Assembly (NCBI GenBank): GCA_027596945.1
Contig: JADGJH010001389.1
Coordinates: 1 to 10,284, forward strand
Source of the DNA: Physocladia obscura
Taxonomy: Eukaryota > Chytridiomycota > Chytridiomycetes > Chytridiales > Chytriomycetaceae
Reading direction: 5' to 3'
Length of the DNA stretch: 10,284 nt
A program made the position numbers and the translations under genes. Below, piece by piece: positions 1-7,380 of this stretch. Below the pieces are notes generated by a model. It had not been told where the DNA came from, did no database searches, and saw nothing but the letters and a program-made list of their open reading frames with translations. Numbering within the stretch: position 1 is the first letter of the stretch; every line of letters starts with the position of its first letter.

Positions 1-110
1 CCCATTTTTAAAAAATTTTTTTTTTTGGGCTCGTTTTTTTTTTTTTATTTTTTTTTTTTTTTGATTAGTTTTTTTTTAAAAAAAATTTTTTTTTTTTTTT
101 TTTTGGAGAC
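1..110. repeat. T-rich low-complexity tract
   Basis: Nearly uninterrupted T runs, with two short A runs, fill the first hundred or so bases. The reading frame through it encodes mostly phenylalanine and is not credible as a gene. From 111 to 304 the sequence becomes ordinary AT-rich DNA leading into the first gene, with a CCAAT string about ten bases before its ATG. Confidence 0.8.
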
Positions 111-304
111 TGATTCTGAGTCATTCATTAATTTTAGGGCTTACATATACATATATAATTCAAGTATCTACTATTTTATCGTGACGAAATTGTATTTTTC
201 CGCCAAGGTGATTGTTTTTTCGGTGAACAATTATATTTCTTACTAAGAGTCGGCAAATATTTGAACGCTCGTTATAACAGTTTTTTGCTGTTCCAATATT
301 CGGA

Positions 305-1033
305 ATGAAAAGATTTGGTTGTCATATCCACAAAACTATGAAACCCCCAAGGTCGGCTTTGCGGCGTAAGTGCTTTGTTGATTCTAAAAATAAAAAAAAT
401 TTAAAAAACACTCACACACTCACAGCGAAATCAAAAACAGCCTTCTACTTGACGAAACCAACTCCAATTTTAATAACTCGAGATCCAGCATCAAACCATG
501 TTGTAATCAAACCATGCACCCAAGAACATACAATAGTTCAAATATATTTGCAAACCAAAACAGCTATCTTGGACTGCTTCGTAACTATTTCCGACATTGT
601 TCATTCCGATCGATTGATCTATTGTCTGGCGGGAATTCTCTTCTGTGCGTCATCTCCTCATCCGTTCGGCGGTTCAAAGTCGCGGCCTGGATACACCTCG
701 TACTCAGGAACAACAATCCGAACACTTCTCGATTTCATCGTTTCTTCCTCGTATGAGGCATATTGGAGTTGTAGGGGACGTCATAGTATAGATGCAATCA
801 TCAACGGCGTTAATCGTGTATTGGATCTACACGACGGTGGAAAAAACAAAAGATTGACTGATGAACTCGTGTTGAAGGGCATGAATCGGGCGAGTGTTAA
901 AGTTTCTGTAATTTCAACTCACCTGCAGTATACGGGAGTAAATGAAGAGGAGCTGACTGTTGTTTATTTTACTGCGCGGGAGGTTCAGCAAAATGTTGAT
1001 TCTGAGTCTGACTTTGCCGCGAAATTGAACTGA
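305..1033 (+). CDS. Hypothetical protein, probably two exons
   Basis: I do not recognise this protein. The frame runs from the ATG at 305 to a TGA at 1031-1033. It gives 242 residues unspliced, or about 222 if the well-formed 60-nt intron at 366-425 is removed. The intron keeps the frame and contains no stop, so the unspliced reading is also open. Removing it deletes a Lys/Asn-rich stretch and joins a basic N-terminus to a Lys/Thr/Pro-containing segment. The rest looks soluble, with no clear signal peptide. The hydrophobic patch at about unspliced residues 105-115 (LIYCLAGILFC) is short. The C-terminal third alternates charged and beta-prone segments (VSVISTHLQYTG, EEELTVVYFT) and looks truly coding. 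Codon use and CpG content are like those of the acyl-CoA synthetase gene. It could have a further intron or a different N-terminus. No function is proposed. Confidence 0.55.
   Translation: MKRFGCHIHKTMKPPRSALRRKCFVDSKNKKNLKNTHTLTAKSKTAFYLTKPTPILITRDPASNHVVIKPCTQEHTIVQIYLQTKTAILDCFVTISDIVHSDRLIYCLAGILFCASSPHPFGGSKSRPGYTSYSGTTIRTLLDFIVSSSYEAYWSCRGRHSIDAIINGVNRVLDLHDGGKNKRLTDELVLKGMNRASVKVSVISTHLQYTGVNEEELTVVYFTAREVQQNVDSESDFAAKLN
366..425 (+). other. Probable intron in hypothetical gene (60 nt, phase 1)
   Basis: The donor is GTAAGT, the strongest donor in the window, and the acceptor is CACAG. The interior is A-rich low-complexity DNA unlike the flanking coding sequence. The length matches the other introns here (54-61 nt). 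The exon ends on the first base of a codon, so the intron is phase 1. Confidence 0.65.
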
Positions 1034-2156
1034 GGAAAGTTTTGGACCAATCAACAATGTTTGTTCGATTGATATGATGCATGCAACTGCCTGTCAATGA
1101 GATTAGCATTCTGAATCCGCAAGTTATATTTGAGTTGTTTTGCCATTGTTTTTTCAATTGTTTTTTTTTGGTTTTTGTTTTTTTAATTTATTTTACAGTT
1201 GTTTGCACCCACTCCAAATATTAAAAAAAAAAAAAAAGGACATCCAAATCTTAACTTTGGCAATAAATGCAGCCACATTGTAAAAAAGGATTTAAAAATA
1301 CAGCAAAAGAAGGTGACTTACTTTGATCCACTTAGCCAAAGAAAAATTCATGCAGATTTTGCAAATCTGGTGCCAAACATTTCATTTTGAAGTAAGTTGT
1401 TGAATAATAGCCGGGGAACAAACGTAAGATTCCAGTAAGTTGAGCCGGGGAACAAACGTAAGATTCCAGTAAGTTGAAGAAAAGTAGTAGTAGAGCTGCC
1501 GGTGGCTGTTTCAGATTGAGTCAACTAATTCAATACTTGTTATCTCAGAACTAAATGATAAGAATTCAAGTACGAATATAAGTGGGAGTGTACAGTTTAA
1601 AACTTAAGACTTTCCTTTATTTAAAATGACCAATGATAAATTGAAGGAAAGAGTTGAATTTAAATAGTTTTTGGAGTAAAAAGAAAAAAAAGGATAAAGA
1701 ATAAAAGATGCACTTGGAAATTGCTTGGAAATTGCTTGGATTATTTTTTGAATATTTGAAAATAAATAAGGCTTGGAGAAAATTAGATAAACATTCTAAT
1801 TTATAACAACTGCTATGATGCATGTTTCCTTTTCTTTCTTCAATCTGTCAAATGCAGGGCAGACTAAGTGCACAAAATAATTGTGTGCAGCACATACAGT
1901 AAATGTAAGCAAGCAATTTGTCACTTGTCCCTTTTCAAGAGGTCATCATCGATAGTTCAAGGTCAACTGCCCTCATCAATCAGTAACTGTCACTCAGGAA
2001 TCATTTCCGTGTCGATTGTTGTCAAAAATAAGCCCTGTAAAATCTGATAGCAACCCAGCAAGCCCAGCAGCAAGAAAGGAGAAATAATTGTTTTTTGTGT
2101 CAACAGATTTTAAAGATCTCAAATTATTAGTCAGCCCAATGTTAAGAAGGTAATGT
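1034..2156. other. Intergenic region without a credible gene
   Basis: This is AT-rich DNA between the ends of two genes that converge on it (the hypothetical gene and the leftward peptidase gene). It contains a poly-T stretch near 1160-1190, a 15-base A run near 1223-1237, the 34-nt tandem duplication at 1410-1477 and a short direct repeat of GAAATTGCTTG near 1714-1737. A 63-codon frame at 1199-1390 has no ATG and includes the poly-A tract, so I do not call it. From about 1575 to 1947 I see no CpG. Both flanking genes must end their transcripts here, but no single poly(A) signal stands out. Confidence 0.7.
1410..1477 (+). repeat. Perfect 34-nt tandem duplication (two copies)
   Basis: Two identical 34-base units occupy 1410-1443 and 1444-1477. 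Each begins GCCGGGGAACAAACGTAAGA and ends CCAGTAAGTTGA. A partial further copy of the unit's end (AGTAAGTTG) lies at 1391-1399. Perfect identity implies a recent duplication. Each unit contains GTAAGT, which matches a strong splice donor, but no exon is evident here. Confidence 0.9.
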
Positions 2157-3236
2157 TTATGCTACTCCGGACTCCAAAATCGCAAATCGATCATTGTCCG
2201 AGTCCAGGACCGCCAGCGCATCAAACGGCAGCGTCACCATGGGCCTCGTGTGGCCAAAATCCACACTAAACAGAATGGGAAACGGGTTCTGAGCCTGCCG
2301 CCCTTCGCACAGCAATTCCTTGATCACGCCAGCATACTCCTCCCTGGCCTTGTCCGAGTCATAACCAAAGGGCCTTCCCACGACCAGTCCCGCCGCCTCC
2401 TCGAAGACGCCCTGCGCAATCAAGTCGGCAAAGGCGGTGCGCACGCGGCTGAGCAAGTTGCCCGACACGTAGTCGTCGCCGATCGCCGTTTCGAGGAAGA
2501 CGATGCGGCCGCGCCAGTCGGGGACGATGGAGGCGACGCCGTGCAGGCGCGCGACGACGGTCAGGCAGCCGCCAAACAGCCGGCCCTGCGCCTTGCCCGC
2601 CCGCAGCCACGTCCACGCGGGCGTCGGCGCGAGCTCCGCCGGCGCCGCGGAGCCCGGCTCGCGGAAGAACGCGGGCAGCCGTGGCGCGTACGCCGTCGAG
2701 CGCGCAACGGCCCCGATCGGCTCTCGCTGCGCAATCGTCGCGAAGAGGTGCCGGACGCAGAACGCAAGTGGCCCAGCGGCGTCGGCAGCCGAGTCCGCGT
2801 CGCCCAGCTCCGGGATGGCTCCCGGCCCGTAGAACGTGCGCAGGCCCGTGAACGCGTGCAGGAACCAGTGCAGCCCCGTGATGTCGGAATACCCCACGAC
2901 AATCTTCGGGTTGGAGCGGATGTGGCTCTGGAGCTCTGTGTCGGCAATCAGCCCGGGCAGCAGCTCGGTAAAGGACGATCCCCCAATCGTGCAGATGATT
3001 GCGGAGATGGTCGGGTCGAAAAATGCCGCGCGGATCTCCGACAGCCGGTTGGCAATCGAGGACTGGATTCCGGTGTCTTGCGTGAAGAAGGCCCGCACGT
3101 GGTAGCCTCGACTCGACAGCACCGCGGTCGCTCGCGCCATGACGGCAGGAAATGTGTCGTTCAGCCGGGCCGAGGGCGAGATGAACGCAATGGTTGCGCC
3201 AGGCTCGAGGGCTTTGGGGATCAATGGAGTGGGCAT
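2157..3236 (-). CDS. S66 family serine peptidase, MccF-like LD-carboxypeptidase
   Basis: This 359-residue protein matches peptidase family S66 over its whole length. Visible family motifs are the N-terminal strand GATIAFISPSA (13-23), the segment ICTIGGSSFTELLP (81-94), the nucleophile motif GYSDIT with Ser117, TFYGPGAIPELGD (134-146), the central GRLFGGCLTVVARL (218-231), IVFLE with Glu249, and DFGHTRP with His329. The Ser-Glu-His triad is intact. The GG-xx-LLP and FYGP-P forms resemble the MccF-like branch more than the bacterial murein enzyme LdcA. Family members cleave LD-peptide bonds in muropeptides or inactivate peptidyl-nucleotide antibiotics; the substrate here is unknown. There is no signal peptide, so it is probably cytosolic. 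I chose the ATG at 3236-3234, with AAA at -3 to -1, because the 16 residues added by the upstream ATG (3284) come from AT-rich DNA outside the domain. The gene is intronless and very GC-rich, unlike its surroundings. The long open frame on the opposite strand is a by-product. Confidence 0.93.
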   Translation of the reverse strand: MPTPLIPKALEPGATIAFISPSARLNDTFPAVMARATAVLSSRGYHVRAFFTQDTGIQSSIANRLSEIRAAFFDPTISAIICTIGGSSFTELLPGLIADTELQSHIRSNPKIVVGYSDITGLHWFLHAFTGLRTFYGPGAIPELGDADSAADAAGPLAFCVRHLFATIAQREPIGAVARSTAYAPRLPAFFREPGSAAPAELAPTPAWTWLRAGKAQGRLFGGCLTVVARLHGVASIVPDWRGRIVFLETAIGDDYVSGNLLSRVRTAFADLIAQGVFEEAAGLVVGRPFGYDSDKAREEYAGVIKELLCEGRQAQNPFPILFSVDFGHTRPMVTLPFDALAVLDSDNDRFAILESGVA

Positions 3237-3707
3237 TTTAATTTTTCCCGCAAAATGTGCTATTACAAAAAAAAAAATTTTCAAAATAAGTCAAGATTTG
3301 AAATGGTCAGAAATGGTGATTTCTTAACCCAAATGTTCAGCGTGTATTTAGCCATTCAAATCACCATCAAATTCAACCATTTTGAGTTTATTTTAAATAG
3401 AAAACTACTCTAATCAATTTGTCAATGCCTTTTGAGCTGGCTTCTTTTCATTTTGAGATACTGCAAAAAATACAGTTTGCTTTCAAAAATCTATTTACTC
3501 CCTCAATTTCCTACCTTTTGAAATATTTCAAATTATTATCCAAATAAATATGCGCAATTTACATCCCATATAATATACACTATCACACCCTCAACTGGGA
3601 AATACAGCAATAGAATAGGAGAAGGTAGCAAAGAGAAGAGACAAATAAATGAATGGAAAATCAGAAGCTGTCAAACATTCCTGTCAAAGTCTGAAAAAAA
3701 AAAAAAG
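3237..3707. promoter_or_regulatory. Divergent promoter region between the S66 peptidase and secreted-protein genes
   Basis: The two genes point away from each other across 471 bases of AT-rich DNA, so both promoters should lie here. A TATA-like string (CATATAATATACAC) sits near 3568-3581, suited by position to the rightward gene. A run of about 13 A residues ends just before the rightward ATG at 3708, giving an A-rich leader. On the peptidase side TTTCCCGC (3244-3251) lies 8 bases before its ATG. Assignment rests on gene geometry, not on proven sites. Confidence 0.5.
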
Positions 3708-5016
3708 ATGAATGAAATAACAAAACATCAATGCCGCTCACACCTTCTGCTATATATTCTCGCGATCATGCTCTGCATAATCGGCGGAACTCACGCGTTT
3801 CCTTACGGCATGGGTAGCAACAAAGTTTTCAGAAATGCGAAACGCGGTATTGATTATGTGCATGTTCCGTATTTGACTGGAATATCATCTGGTTCGCGTT
3901 ATTTGCCATTACTGGCTCACTTATACATTCTTTTTTCTCTAAAAGTGACAGATGGAACAACTTCCGCAACGTCGGCATCAACATCTTTGACTTCATCCAC
4001 TTCAACAACTTCAATAACAACGACTTCATCGACTTCAACAACTTCAATAACGACGACTTCATTAACTTCAACAACTTCCTCATTTAAAACTAGCTCCTTT
4101 AAAAAATCTACAACTTCAACGTATTCAACTTCCACAGGTATCAATTTCTTGATGGTTTCTGTAAAATACTTAAAAACGCAACTTCAATGCAGAAATAAAT
4201 ACGACAATATATCTCACAAATTGTACTACGACTCGCTCTACAACTACATCAAGCCATACAACTTCTGAAACTCGAAGTGTATGGGCATTCAATCAAAATA
4301 CGAAAAGCATTCCAGAAATTGAACTGTCAAGTCCAACTTCGACGAGAGCTCCTAAAAGCCCCATCGCGCAATCTTTATCAAATTATGTCGCCACAGTAAC
4401 TTTACCCCCACCAGCTTTTGCTTCAGAAACTGAAATTACGCCTGCATCAACTCAAACTTACATAGCACCTCCAGAAAACCAATCAGTCACAGAACTTACT
4501 CTTTCATCACAACCTCCCGTCGACACAGCTACGCAACCGCCAATTTCACCTCCGGAGCAACCAGTGCTTTCTAGCCAATCAACTTGTCCAATCTACAAAA
4601 CCCCTTGCCAAATACAAAGCGACCCAACAATCACTCCTTTTACGGGTACAGGTGCATACACAATATCAACAATAGATCCAGGTACATACGCAGCCGTTAC
4701 ATCCCCTAGCTTCACCGTATCTCTCCTATTTACGAGTGTATACAGCGCCAACCGCGTGCAAGAAGTTCTTGTTGTAGACAGCGTTACTTATTTGTGTGGA
4801 GATAATGCGGCGGTGACAGTTTCGGTGTCAGCAGGGTTTACAGGAACGAGCGCATATACTTGTGTGAGTGGAGATTGCGCAGGGAGTGGCGCGCTTTGTA
4901 GTCTTGTATTAGTGAGAGGAGAAGATCCGGTGCCGAATGTGCAGGTACAGCAGATTTACTATATGGGAGGAGACGCAACTGGCGGGCTTTGTTATGGTCA
5001 AACTGGCATTTGTTAA
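3708..5016 (+). CDS. Secreted Thr/Ser-rich repeat protein with Cys-rich C-terminal domain (two exons)
   Basis: Exons 3708-4137 and 4193-5016 join in phase to encode 417 residues; exon 1 alone would run into non-coding sequence and stop at 4266-4268. The N-terminus is a classical signal peptide (a basic start, then LLLYILAIMLCIIGG, likely cut after THA at residue 30). A Thr/Ser-rich region follows, with 11-residue repeats of the TSSTSTTSITT type encoded at 3990-4078. Next is a Pro/Thr/Ser-rich linker, then a beta-rich C-terminal domain of about 145 residues with eight cysteines, ending GQTGIC. This suggests an O-glycosylated stalk carrying a disulfide-bonded domain, exported to the surface or outside. 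No GPI tail or transmembrane segment is seen at the C-terminus. I do not recognise the C-terminal family; an adhesin, wall protein or effector are all possible. A second frame-preserving intron (3847-3945) may exist, giving 384 residues. A poly(A) signal follows 17 bases after the stop. Confidence 0.8.
3847..3945 (+). other. Possible second intron in secreted-protein gene (99 nt, frame-preserving)
   Basis: The donor is GTATTG, and the acceptor follows a pyrimidine-rich tract (ATTCTTTTTTCTCTAAAAG). Removal keeps the frame and joins a short N-terminal piece to the Thr/Ser region. The segment also reads open without splicing and encodes a hydrophobic stretch (LLAHLYILFSL), so either form is possible. 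It is longer than the other introns in the window. Confidence 0.35.
3990..4078 (+). repeat. 33-nt tandem coding repeat (Thr/Ser-rich)
   Basis: Units of 33 bases begin at 3990, 4023 and 4056; the third is incomplete. Each full unit encodes an 11-residue TSSTSTTSITT-type peptide. The differences between full copies are synonymous (for example ATCC/ATCG and ACAACG/ACGACG), so the peptide is conserved while the DNA drifts. Confidence 0.9.
4138..4192 (+). other. Intron in secreted-protein gene (55 nt, phase 1)
   Basis: The donor is CCACAG/GTATCA and the acceptor CAATGCAG/AAATA. Splicing creates a GAA codon and continues a Thr/Ser-rich frame that stays open to 5016. The intron carries stops in the downstream frame, so splicing is needed to join the signal peptide to the Cys-rich domain. 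Confidence 0.8.
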
Positions 5017-5032
5017 AGCATGAAAAACCGGG

Positions 5033-5038
5033 AATAAA
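5033..5038 (+). terminator. AATAAA poly(A) signal of secreted-protein gene
   Basis: A canonical AATAAA lies 17 bases after the TAA stop at 5014-5016. T-rich sequence (ATATTTTGCTTTTTGG) follows shortly after, as expected for a 3' end. Confidence 0.6.
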
Positions 5039-5355
5039 AGTACAATTCATAAATATTTTGCTTTTTGGACACCTTTTCCCTCACAGGAAAGCACAGCACT
5101 GCAAAAGCATCTCAGGCAGTAGCGAATACGCCTGACTTGGGCGCCATGTTTTTTTGCGCACTCTCGACACCAGTTCCCGTGTCTTCGTCTTCCGTCCTCA
5201 GCCCCTCGCTGCTGTCAACACCAATACGAACACCACATGAGCACCAGCGCATACGTCTTTAGCTCAGTCAACCTCAATCAAAGTCTCGTCTTCCACTCGC
5301 AAGAGACAAACACGCCGGCTTCCTCTCCTTTTGTTCCAGCGTCTGAGTGTCGTCG
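5039..5355. other. Spacer with GC-richer, CpG-containing DNA bordering the element relic
   Basis: This stretch lies between the secreted-protein gene and the CpG-depleted block. It is richer in C and in CpG than either neighbour and looks partly coding (Ser/Pro-rich in two frames), but no complete gene is evident. CpG use stops abruptly after 5355. Confidence 0.5.
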
Positions 5356-5374
5356 CAACAAAAGAATAATGTGA
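5237..5374 (+). CDS. Short ORF fragment, possibly the start of an interrupted gene
   Basis: A 45-codon frame starts at ATG 5237 and encodes a Ser/Asn/Pro-rich peptide beginning MSTSAYVFSSVNLNQ. Its final codons run into the left edge of the CpG-poor block and hit TGA at 5372-5374. The codon composition is like host genes up to about 5355 and changes there. It could be the 5' exon of a gene broken by the insertion, or a chance frame. No homology is recognised. Confidence 0.2.
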   Translation: MSTSAYVFSSVNLNQSLVFHSQETNTPASSPFVPASECRRNKRIM

Positions 5375-7380
5375 CAGTTGAATTGAATAAAGACTATAAA
5401 TTATCAAAACCATTATGTAAAGCACTTGTAATTCCATTCTGCAATCAGAATTTGATTATATTAGTGTTGGAAGAGTTTGATATCTACAAAGCAGAGAACA
5501 AGATTGAAAGTACACTTAACAAAGAAACCAAAGACATTTGCCGCGGCTATAAAAAAAGAGCTACAGTAGATACATTCTATGAACCACATTCAAATGTAGA
5601 TTTGAAGAGCTTTGATATTCAAAAATGCCATTCAGCATTTTTGAGTATTAAGAAGCTTTTAACAGGCTTCTTATATGTAATCATGGAAAACACATCCCCA
5701 TTATGAGGCAATGGATGGCATAGCATTCCAATATTAGCCTATTGCCAACAATTAAAAATCAAGTATGACATTGTGTACAAGATTACTTTTAAAACCTTAA
5801 AGTCAGATTATTTCAACCAGTCTGTTGAAAGAATTTGTACCAAATGTGGTGATTCATCAAAGCCTATGTTAAGTTGCTTTATTGGATGCTTTAACAAACA
5901 ATCTGTGGAATCACAGAATGATCTTTTCACAATAAGCATGAATTATGCTATATCAGCTTTTTTCTCAAATGAAAACACTGTGTACTCCAAAATGAGTGAT
6001 GACTTATTCACATCTCAACTAAAACCAAGACAGCAGAGCACATGAACATGATTCCAATCTACTGGCAGATTATCTACAACAGCAACATGTTATTACATCA
6101 ATTGGCAATGAAAATGGAGGTGGAATTGTACAATTGAAGACAGATGGTGTTGTTGTTAAAGACAGCAATGTAAATCTGGAATCAGTAATTGCAGAAAAGG
6201 AAAGCTTCTAGAAGAATGGAAGGTCATGGAAAATTATCTAAAAAATTATAAATTTGAGTTGAAGACTTATGAATAGCAACAAAATGAAGATTGTTTTAAC
6301 TCACAATTGGTTACAGGAATAGCATATTGTGGCAAGTAAACAAAATTAAAGAACACTCAGCAAAAATTAGAGAAACATTCATAAGTTAAATTGGCCTGTA
6401 CAAACAAGGCTACAAGACTCATCAATAGACAAACTGTTCATTACTACTTTCATATTGACAACAACAGCAAGTGAAACTTGAATAAAGCAGTGAAGATTGC
6501 CAAGAAATATCAATACATTTTCATTGATGAAGTGAGGATACTCAAAGCTGAAGTGCAAGAAGTTTTGTAGTTTGTGAAATTGAGAACAAACATCAATTTA
6601 CTTGTACAAAATAAAAAGGATCAATGACATCATGATGAAACAAAACAAGTTGAAAAAGAAAAAGAAGCTCAAAATCTTGGCAAATCCAGCTGACCCAAAC
6701 TCACAAGATGTATCAAGAATGGTTGGGACTCCAGTCATTGTGAATAGAAATTACAAAACACTCAAATCATTCAACAGTGTGACATATACTGTCAAAAAGA
6801 TTGAATCATCAATAATATTGGTGGATGCATTAACAAAAAAGGAGCTCATCATCATGGTTGAGTAATTTCAAAAGTATTTCTGGGTCAACTATTGTAATAC
6901 ATGTCATTGAGTTCAAGGAGACTCAATCAAGGTGCTATTTACAATCAACAAATGGAGTAGAATGGCTGGTGATATGAAATACACAGCAATCAGCTGAACA
7001 ACCAAGAAACAATATATTCATGTTGTTGATGATGGTATAAAGCATCCAAAAGAATTGGATGTTGACTATGAAAAGTTGAAGAGAAAGCAGAAGTTGAAGT
7101 ATCAAATGAAAGATTAATTGTGAATGAAATGAGTAGAAGCAGTTTGAGTGATCAAATGCATTGTACAAAATGAATACTCTGATGAATACTTCCTCCAAAC
7201 AATATTGAGTAAGAGTGCATTATTGGAGAACTTGGGCATTCCTGATGGAGTTGTGTGGAAAGCATACAAAATTGGTCACATTTGAGCAAGATCTGATCAT
7301 GTGACAGATGAAGGTTTCAAGAGTATAAATGCCTACTGGAACTTGTAATTGATTTTGAGAAGGGAGAATAACAAGTTGGG
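5347..7380 (+). pseudogene. Broken replication protein: SF1 (PIF1/RecD-like) helicase with unidentified N-terminal region
   Basis: This is a large reading frame broken by stops and frameshifts. 5347-6042 reads in one frame, interrupted by TGA at 5704. It includes FDIQKCHSAFL (near 5608) and, after the stop, GNGWHSIPI, segments reminiscent of B-family-polymerase-like or large viral replication proteins; this is inference from memory. Frame changes follow around 6040-6210. The helicase part then has a P-loop, G-x4-G-K (codons 6316-6336), with a TAA at 6337 directly after the lysine. Next come a motif Ia-like CTNKATRLI (about 6397), YIFIDEV containing the DE box (6526-6531), and in a shifted frame GTPVIV (about 6727), a motif V-like H-stop-VQGDSI (6905-6925) and a motif VI-like YTAIS followed by TGA at 6995. 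The same frame continues with stops to about 7380. The order and spacing match PIF1/RecD-type helicases of large DNA viruses and mobile elements. It is certainly non-functional as read. Confidence 0.7.

Noticed and set aside
117..123. TGAGTCA, a Gcn4/AP-1-type site upstream of the hypothetical gene
   Set aside because: A seven-base match is expected by chance about once in this much sequence, and nothing else supports it.
25..246. Open frame of 73 codons in the T-rich start
   Set aside because: It is almost all phenylalanine from poly-T and starts in a homopolymer.
1199..1390. 63-codon frame in the intergenic region
   Set aside because: It has no ATG, a poly-A tract supplies a lysine run, and no recognisable domain is present. 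It could be a degraded fragment but cannot be supported.
3244..3251. TTTCCCGC, an E2F-type site just before the peptidase ATG
   Set aside because: It is an exact eight-base match but lies 8 bases from the start codon, probably within the transcript, and a peptidase has no expected cell-cycle link.
2250..3413. A 387-codon open frame on the + strand opposite the S66 peptidase
   Set aside because: It is antisense to a gene with an intact catalytic triad, is dominated by Arg, Ala, Gly and Pro from GC-rich complement, and ends in AT-rich noise. Long antisense frames are expected in GC-rich genes.
5065..5262. 65-codon Ser-rich frame between the secreted-protein gene and the element
   Set aside because: It has no ATG at its start, overlaps another equally plausible frame, and has no recognisable domain.
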